DNA from: Gemmatimonas sp.
Lineage (GTDB): Bacteria > Gemmatimonadota > Gemmatimonadetes > Gemmatimonadales > Gemmatimonadaceae
NCBI GenBank assembly: GCA_011390885.1
Contig: JAABRO010000001.1
Span: forward strand, 62,001 to 126,000
Direction of reading: 5' to 3'
Length of the DNA: 64,000 nt
Shown: piece by piece, positions 59,978 to 64,000 of the stretch
How the letters are laid out: every line of letters starts with the position of its first letter
How positions within the stretch are numbered: position 1 is the stretch's first letter
Position numbers and translations under genes: made by a program
Notes under the pieces: generated by a model
Seen by the model: the letters and a program-made list of their open reading frames with translations, nothing else
Told to the model about the DNA's origin: nothing
The model's database searches: none

Positions 59978-61363
59978 ATGAGCTCGCTCTTCTCCACGCA
60001 GCTGCCCGAGCCGCTGGCCTCGCGTCTCCGGCCGCGCTCGCTCGACGAGTTCGTCGGGCAGGCGCAGCTGCTTGGCCCCGGAGCGCCGCTGCGCGCCGCG
60101 CTCGACCGCCGTGTGGTGGACTCCATGATTCTCTGGGGACCGCCGGGGGTGGGGAAGACCACGCTCGCCCGCCTGCTGGCCCACGCCACCGACGCCGAGT
60201 TCGTGGCGTTCTCCGCAGTAAGCGACGGAGTGGCGCGGGTTCGGGAAGTGGTGGCGGAGGCGGCGCGCCGACGGGAGTTCGGCCGCGCGACGCTGTTGTT
60301 CGTGGACGAGATCCATCGCTTCAATCGCGCGCAGCAGGATGCCTTCCTGCCGCACGTCGAGGCCGGCACGGTTGTGCTCGTGGGGGCCACCACCGAGAAC
60401 CCGTCGTTCGCGCTCACGGGCGCGCTGCTCTCCCGCGCGCGCGTCGTGGTGCTGCAGGCGCTGACGCCTGGCGACCTCGGCACGCTCGTCCGGCGCGCTC
60501 TCGCGGACCAGGATCGTGGACTCGGGGCCCGGCTCCTCACCATGGCCGATGACGTCATCGGGCAGCTGGCCGAGCTGGCCGACGGGGATGCGCGGCGCAT
60601 GCTCGGCGTGCTCGAGGCCGCGGCGGCGCTCGTGTCCGACGGGTCGGCCATCACGATGGAGCACGTGACGCATGCCGCCCAGCGGCGCATGCCGCGGTAC
60701 GACCGGTCCGGGGAGGAGCACTATAACCTCATCTCCGCGCTGCACAAGGCGCTGCGCGGCAGCGATCCGCAGGGGGCGCTCTACTGGCTGGCGCGCATGA
60801 TCGAGGGCGGGGAGGACCCGCGCTTCATCGGGCGACGCATGGTGCGCATGGCCACCGAGGACATCGGCCTGGCCGACCCGCAGGCGCTGCCACTCGCGCT
60901 CGCCGCGGTGCAGACGTACGAACGGCTCGGTTCCCCGGAGGGGGAACTCGCGATCGCCGAGGCGGCGGTGTACCTCGCGACGGCGCCCAAGTCCAACCGC
61001 GTGTACACGGCATGGAAGGCGGCGCTCGACGCGGCGCGCGCCACGCCGGCGGCCCCGGTGCCGTTGCACCTGCGCAATGCGCCGACCGGCCTCATGAAGG
61101 AACTCGGCTACGGGCACGGGTACCAGTACGCATTCGAGTCGCCCGACGCGTACGTGCCGCAGGACTACCTCCCGCCCGAGGTGAAGATGCGTACGTTCTA
61201 TGAAGCGGGGCCGTTCGGCTTCGAGAAGGACATCGGCAAGCGACTCGCATGGTGGCAGCAGATGCGCGAGCGGGCGACCGCCGACACGCCGCCGTCCGGC
61301 AAGTCGCCCTCCGGCGACGCCGGCGCAGGATCACCCCAGGGAGAACCAGAACATGAGAGGTAG
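59978..61363 (+). CDS. rarA: Replication-associated recombination protein RarA (MgsA) AAA+ ATPase
   Basis: AAA+ ATPase acting at stalled replication forks, related to the clamp loader. It is 461 aa. Walker A is GPPGVGKTTLA, Walker B and the following stretch are FVDEIHRFNRAQQDAFLPHVE, and sensor 1 is VLVGATTENPSF, a hallmark of RarA. The C-terminal tetramerisation domain (YNLISALHKALRGSDPQGALYW onward) is intact. The tail of ~25 residues is low-complexity Ser/Gly/Pro. ATG 59978 lies 3 nt after the preceding stop. Its 3' end overlaps the next gene by 11 nt. Confidence 0.95.
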   Translation: MSSLFSTQLPEPLASRLRPRSLDEFVGQAQLLGPGAPLRAALDRRVVDSMILWGPPGVGKTTLARLLAHATDAEFVAFSAVSDGVARVREVVAEAARRREFGRATLLFVDEIHRFNRAQQDAFLPHVEAGTVVLVGATTENPSFALTGALLSRARVVVLQALTPGDLGTLVRRALADQDRGLGARLLTMADDVIGQLAELADGDARRMLGVLEAAAALVSDGSAITMEHVTHAAQRRMPRYDRSGEEHYNLISALHKALRGSDPQGALYWLARMIEGGEDPRFIGRRMVRMATEDIGLADPQALPLALAAVQTYERLGSPEGELAIAEAAVYLATAPKSNRVYTAWKAALDAARATPAAPVPLHLRNAPTGLMKELGYGHGYQYAFESPDAYVPQDYLPPEVKMRTFYEAGPFGFEKDIGKRLAWWQQMRERATADTPPSGKSPSGDAGAGSPQGEPEHER

Positions 61364-61856
61364 CAGCGCCCGCGCTCGGACGTTTCGGCGTGCCGCCATG
61401 TGGATCGCTTCGGCGCTGGTCGTGGCCACGGCCGGCTGCGCCGCACTCGGCCGCGCGACCTTCTCCGAGCCGCTCGTGGAGCTGCGCGAGGTGCAGGTCG
61501 TCGGGCTCGGCCTGGACGGCGGCAACCTCGACGTGATCCTCTCGGTGTACAACCCGAACCGGTTCGCGCTCGACGCCACGCGCCTCACGTATCGCGTGGA
61601 CATCGACTCGATCCAGCTCGGCAGCGGCGCGCTCGACTCGCGCTTCTCCGTGGCGCGGGGCGACTCGTCGCTCGTTCGCCTGCCGATCCGCTTCACCTAC
61701 CGCGGCCTCGGGGCCGCGGGGCGGCAGCTCCTGAACACGGGCAGCGTCAACTACCGCGTACGCGGTGACCTGGGCGTGTCCACCCCAATCGGCAACTTCA
61801 CGCGCCCCTACGATCGCAGCGGACGCTTCAACACCGTCGTCAACCCGAGCCGCTGA
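61353..61856 (+). CDS. LEA14/WHy-domain lipoprotein-like protein
   Basis: A 167-aa protein with an N-terminal signal ending in TAGC (a lipobox-like site, Cys about residue 29), followed by a LEA type 2/WHy-like beta-sandwich (LREVQVVGLGLDGGNLDV and VYNPNRFALDATRLTYRV, the characteristic N-P-N segment). Such domains occur in desiccation- and stress-related proteins; the role here is unknown. GGGAG about 10 nt upstream supports ATG 61353, which lies inside the end of rarA. It is probably anchored in the periplasm. Confidence 0.8.
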   Translation: MRGSSARARTFRRAAMWIASALVVATAGCAALGRATFSEPLVELREVQVVGLGLDGGNLDVILSVYNPNRFALDATRLTYRVDIDSIQLGSGALDSRFSVARGDSSLVRLPIRFTYRGLGAAGRQLLNTGSVNYRVRGDLGVSTPIGNFTRPYDRSGRFNTVVNPSR

Positions 61857-61925
61857 CCGCGGTTCACGAGGACCCGCCAGATCTCCAGACTCCCCATTTC
61901 CCTTACGCCTCCCGTCGAGAAGGCC

Positions 61926-63182
61926 ATGCTCGTGGGCGCGCCGCGCAAACGGAGCGCCGCCCGCCTGCACGTGGACGAGCACCTCGAGGAACTTGCCCGC
62001 CTGGTGGACACCGCCGGTGCGGAGGTCGTCGGCACGCTCACGCAACTGGTCGATCGCCCGCATCCGGGCACGTACCTCGGCAGCGGCAAGCTCGACGAGC
62101 TCACGCTCCGCATCAAGGAACTCGGTGCCACGCTCATCGTCTTCGACGACGAACTCACGCCGGCGCAGTCGCGCAACATCGAGCTGGCCACGGGCACGCG
62201 CGTCATGGACCGCGCCGAGCTCATTCTCGACATCTTCGCCACGCGCGCGCGGTCGGCGGAGGCGCGGCTGCAGGTGGAGCTCGCACAGCTCGAGTACACG
62301 CTGCCGCGCCTGACGCGCATGTGGACCCACCTCGACACCATGAAGGGCGGCATCGGCATGCGTGGCCCGGGTGAAACGCAGCTCGAAACCGACCGGCGGC
62401 TCATCCAGCATCGCATCAAGGTGATCAAGGAGCGGCTGGTCGATGTGGAGCGCGCCCGCGAGGTGCAGCGTCGCCAGCGCAGCGGCCTGTTCAAGGTCGC
62501 GCTGGTCGGCTACACGAACGCGGGCAAGTCGTCGATCCTGCGGTCCATGGCCGACGATCGCGAGGTGTTCGTGGAGGACCGGCTCTTCGCCACGCTCGAT
62601 CCGCTCACCCGCGAGGTGGAGGTGGGCGAAGGGTACACGGTGCTGCTCACCGACACGGTCGGTTTCATTCGCAAGCTGCCTCACCACCTGGTCGCGTCGT
62701 TCCGCGCCACGCTCGCCGAGGCGCGCGAGGCGGATCTGCTGCTGCACGTGGTGGACGCCAGCCATCCCTCGTGGGAGGAACATCGCGAGGTGGTGGACGA
62801 GGTGCTCGCCGACCTCGGGCTGCAACTGCGGCCAACGCTGCTCGTATGCAACAAGATGGATGCCGTGCCCGAGGCCGAGCGGGCGGGCGTCGAGGAGCGC
62901 GTGCACAACCTGGTGCCCGACGCGCTCTTCGTCTCGGCGCACGCGGCGGGCGGGCTCGAGACGCTGCGCGCGGCGCTCGTACAGGGCATCCGGAAGCTGC
63001 GCCCGCTCGTGGAGGTGCGTGTGGGCGCGCATCAGGGCGCGGTGCTGGCCTCGCTGCATCGCGACGGCGAGGTGGTGGACCAGAAGGCCGACGGCTCCGA
63101 CCTGCTCGTGACCGTGCGCGTGGACGAGAAGCTGGCCGGACGCCTGCGGCAAGCCGGTCTGGAGCTGAGCACGGTGCGCTGA
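61926..63182 (+). CDS. hflX: GTPase HflX
   Basis: Ribosome-binding GTPase that splits stalled ribosomes, notably under heat stress. It is 418 aa from ATG 61926. The N-terminal HflX domain contains HPGTYLGSGKLDEL and VFDDELTPAQSRNIE. A helical linker includes GGIGMRGPGETQLETDRR. The G domain has G1 GYTNAGKSS, G3 DTVGFI, and NKMD. Frame-consistent sequence upstream (PVEKAMLVG) also resembles the family, so translation may begin earlier at a non-standard codon. A strong terminator follows. Confidence 0.95.
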   Translation: MLVGAPRKRSAARLHVDEHLEELARLVDTAGAEVVGTLTQLVDRPHPGTYLGSGKLDELTLRIKELGATLIVFDDELTPAQSRNIELATGTRVMDRAELILDIFATRARSAEARLQVELAQLEYTLPRLTRMWTHLDTMKGGIGMRGPGETQLETDRRLIQHRIKVIKERLVDVERAREVQRRQRSGLFKVALVGYTNAGKSSILRSMADDREVFVEDRLFATLDPLTREVEVGEGYTVLLTDTVGFIRKLPHHLVASFRATLAEAREADLLLHVVDASHPSWEEHREVVDEVLADLGLQLRPTLLVCNKMDAVPEAERAGVEERVHNLVPDALFVSAHAAGGLETLRAALVQGIRKLRPLVEVRVGAHQGAVLASLHRDGEVVDQKADGSDLLVTVRVDEKLAGRLRQAGLELSTVR

Positions 63183-63232
63183 CCGCCGCGCGTCCGCTCC
63201 GCGCTGCGGACGGCGCGACCGACGGAAACGAA

Positions 63233-63273
63233 AACGCGGCCGGATGCAGGAGCATCCGGCCGCGTTCTTGTTT
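63233..63273. terminator. Terminator between hflX and tRNA-Val, bidirectional
   Basis: A 15-bp perfect stem (63233-63247 with 63252-63266), AGGA loop, then a T-rich tail (CTTGTTT) for hflX. On the other strand the stem is followed by TTTTCGTTT, so it can also terminate the minus-strand tRNA transcript. Confidence 0.9.
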
Positions 63274-63279
63274 GTACAG

Positions 63280-63353
63280 TGGGCGTGCAGGGACTCGAAC
63301 CCCGGACCTCTGCTGTGTGAAAGCAGCGCTCTAACCAGCTGAGCTACACGCCC
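63280..63353 (-). tRNA. tRNA-Val (anticodon CAC)
   Basis: On the minus strand the sequence folds into a full cloverleaf: 7-bp acceptor stem GGGCGTG/CACGCCC, D arm GCTC/GAGC, anticodon stem CTGCT/AGCAG with loop TTCACAC (anticodon CAC, reading GTG codons), and T arm CGGGG/CCCTG-type with the TTCGAGT loop. The discriminator is A. CCA is not encoded (CTG follows), so it must be added by the cca product. Confidence 0.96.
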
Positions 63354-63375
63354 GTTCTGCTGGGCGAACCCGGCA

Positions 63376-63453
63376 GACCCGTACAGTAAACGGGTCCACG
63401 AACTCGCGCCAGTGGCCCTGCCGAGGTCGTGTGATCGCGACCTCGGCAGGGCC
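63376..63453 (-). terminator. Two hairpins between the UPF0182 gene and tRNA-Val
   Basis: The first (63414-63429 with 63438-63453) is a perfect 16-bp stem with an 8-nt loop, starting 10 nt after the UPF0182 stop. The second (63376-63382 with 63390-63396) is a 7-bp stem. Neither has a T-tract, so they may terminate weakly or protect the mRNA 3' end. Confidence 0.5.
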
Positions 63454-63463
63454 GATCCGGGCG

Positions 63464-64000
63464 TTACGGACGAGGCGGGCGCGCGGCCTCGAGGCGTTCG
63501 AGCAGCTGGCCCAGCTGGCGCAGCTCTTCGCCGTAGCGCGCCCAGTCGCCCTCGCGCTGCGCGTCGATCGCGGCCTGGTAACGTCGGCGTGCCTCCACGA
63601 TGAGCGCCTGCGCGTCAGGGCTCGTCGCCTCGGCCTCCGCTTCCGGCTCGCCGAGCGGAATCGGCCGAGTGGCCGGTGCGTCCGCATCGGAGCCGAAGAG
63701 CGCCTCGAGCGCGCCTTCGAGCGACTCGCGCATGACCACCCGGTCGCCGAACGCAACCACGACGCGCTGCAGCTCGGGAATGCGGCCACCCTCTGCCTGC
63801 AGGTAGATCGGCTGCACGTACAGCAGCGCCTGCTCGATCGGGATCACGAGCAGGTCGCCCTTGATGACCTCGGAGCCACGCTGGTCCCAGAGCGAGAGCT
63901 GCCGGGAGATCTCGGGGTTCTGGCTGATGCGGTTCTCGATCTGTCGAGGACCGAACACCAGGCTCTGACGCGGGAACTGGTACACCCGCAGCGTGCCGTA
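63464..64000 (-). CDS. UPF0182 family membrane protein, C-terminal part only
   Basis: The last 178 residues of a large protein that continues beyond the window edge; the reading frame is open to nt 64000 (YGTLRVYQFPRQ). FGPRQIENRISQNPEISRQLSLWDQRGSEVIKGDLLVIPIE and VQPIYLQAEGG, quoted in part, are hallmark segments of UPF0182, whose full-length members have about seven N-terminal membrane helices and an extracytoplasmic domain. The tail is a charged, helical segment (QALIVEARRRYQAAIDAQREGD). Function unknown in the family. The GTG near 63985 is internal. Confidence 0.9.
   Translation of the reverse strand, partial: YGTLRVYQFPRQSLVFGPRQIENRISQNPEISRQLSLWDQRGSEVIKGDLLVIPIEQALLYVQPIYLQAEGGRIPELQRVVVAFGDRVVMRESLEGALEALFGSDADAPATRPIPLGEPEAEAEATSPDAQALIVEARRRYQAAIDAQREGDWARYGEELRQLGQLLERLEAARPPRP

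Noticed and set aside
58211-61117. A minus-strand open frame of about 968 codons opposite cca and rarA
   Set aside because: Shadow frame crossing three well-supported plus-strand genes.

Overview
The window is a dense (about 97% coding), very GC-rich (roughly 70% by eye) chromosomal segment of a diderm bacterium. It encodes a complete Tol-Pal envelope system, an LptD-type LPS exporter, Tat secretion, a TonB-dependent receptor and heptose synthesis (GmhA), so the cell has an LPS-bearing outer membrane. The gene families and their order fit Gemmatimonadota best; that assignment is an inference from protein familiarity, not a database match. There are no insertion sequences, phage genes or CRISPR arrays, and the only RNA gene seen is one tRNA-Val.

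Layout. 1-7.4 kb: the 3' part of a bifunctional (p)ppGpp synthetase/hydrolase, uvrB, then a tRNA t6A/acetylation cluster (tsaE, tsaB, rimI) interrupted by an HD-GYP gene whose frame has no stop before rimI ends. 7.5-9.5 kb: ssb and a LysM protein. 9.7-19.4 kb: a long envelope operon: sugar epimerase, tolQ, tolR, tolA-like, tolB, pal, cpoB, tatC, lptD. It runs directly into 19.4-24.9 kb: histidine degradation (hutH, hutU, a radical SAM protein, hutI). 25-30.2 kb: a giant repeat-bearing TPR protein, polyprenyl diphosphate synthase, a DUF4321-like membrane protein and tatA, closed by a strong bidirectional terminator. 30.4-32.2 kb (minus): a PpiD/SurA-like periplasmic foldase. 32.4-43.4 kb: a second repeat-bearing TPR protein, aroQ, pepP, accB, pilT, accC, comB, ftsK. 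43.5-47.4 kb: a TonB-dependent receptor and a glycerophosphodiesterase. 47.4-50.2 kb (minus): a penicillin-acylase-family hydrolase with a small membrane protein. 50.4-58.1 kb: yraN, recA, recX, alaS, a small unknown, a PHP phosphatase, gmhA and an SDR with atypical composition. 58.2-64 kb: cca, an unknown, rarA, a LEA-type lipoprotein, hflX, tRNA-Val, and the C-terminal end of a UPF0182 protein.

Expression logic visible in the sequence. About eighteen gene pairs share stop/start bases (ATGA, GTGA, TGATG, TAGTG, and one CTGA), which implies pervasive translational coupling. Where transcription restarts, a recurrent promoter shape appears: TTGnCn, 16-18 nt, then TAnnTT followed by TCC or CCG. 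In several cases (uvrB, alaS, glycerophosphodiesterase, yraN) the -10 lies only 6-9 nt before the start codon, so the mRNAs should be leaderless.

Most notable items: the HD-GYP frame that stays open through all of tsaB into rimI; a CTG start codon for the PHP phosphatase supported by a Shine-Dalgarno sequence and by its metal-binding motif; a radical SAM enzyme embedded in the hut operon; the conserved promoter/leaderless pattern; an AT-rich, DnaA-box-like cluster around the SDR gene; two unrelated in-frame minisatellites in two giant TPR proteins; and duplicated Ala/Gln-rich inserts in the TonB-dependent receptor. No stretch longer than about 300 nt lacks a gene.
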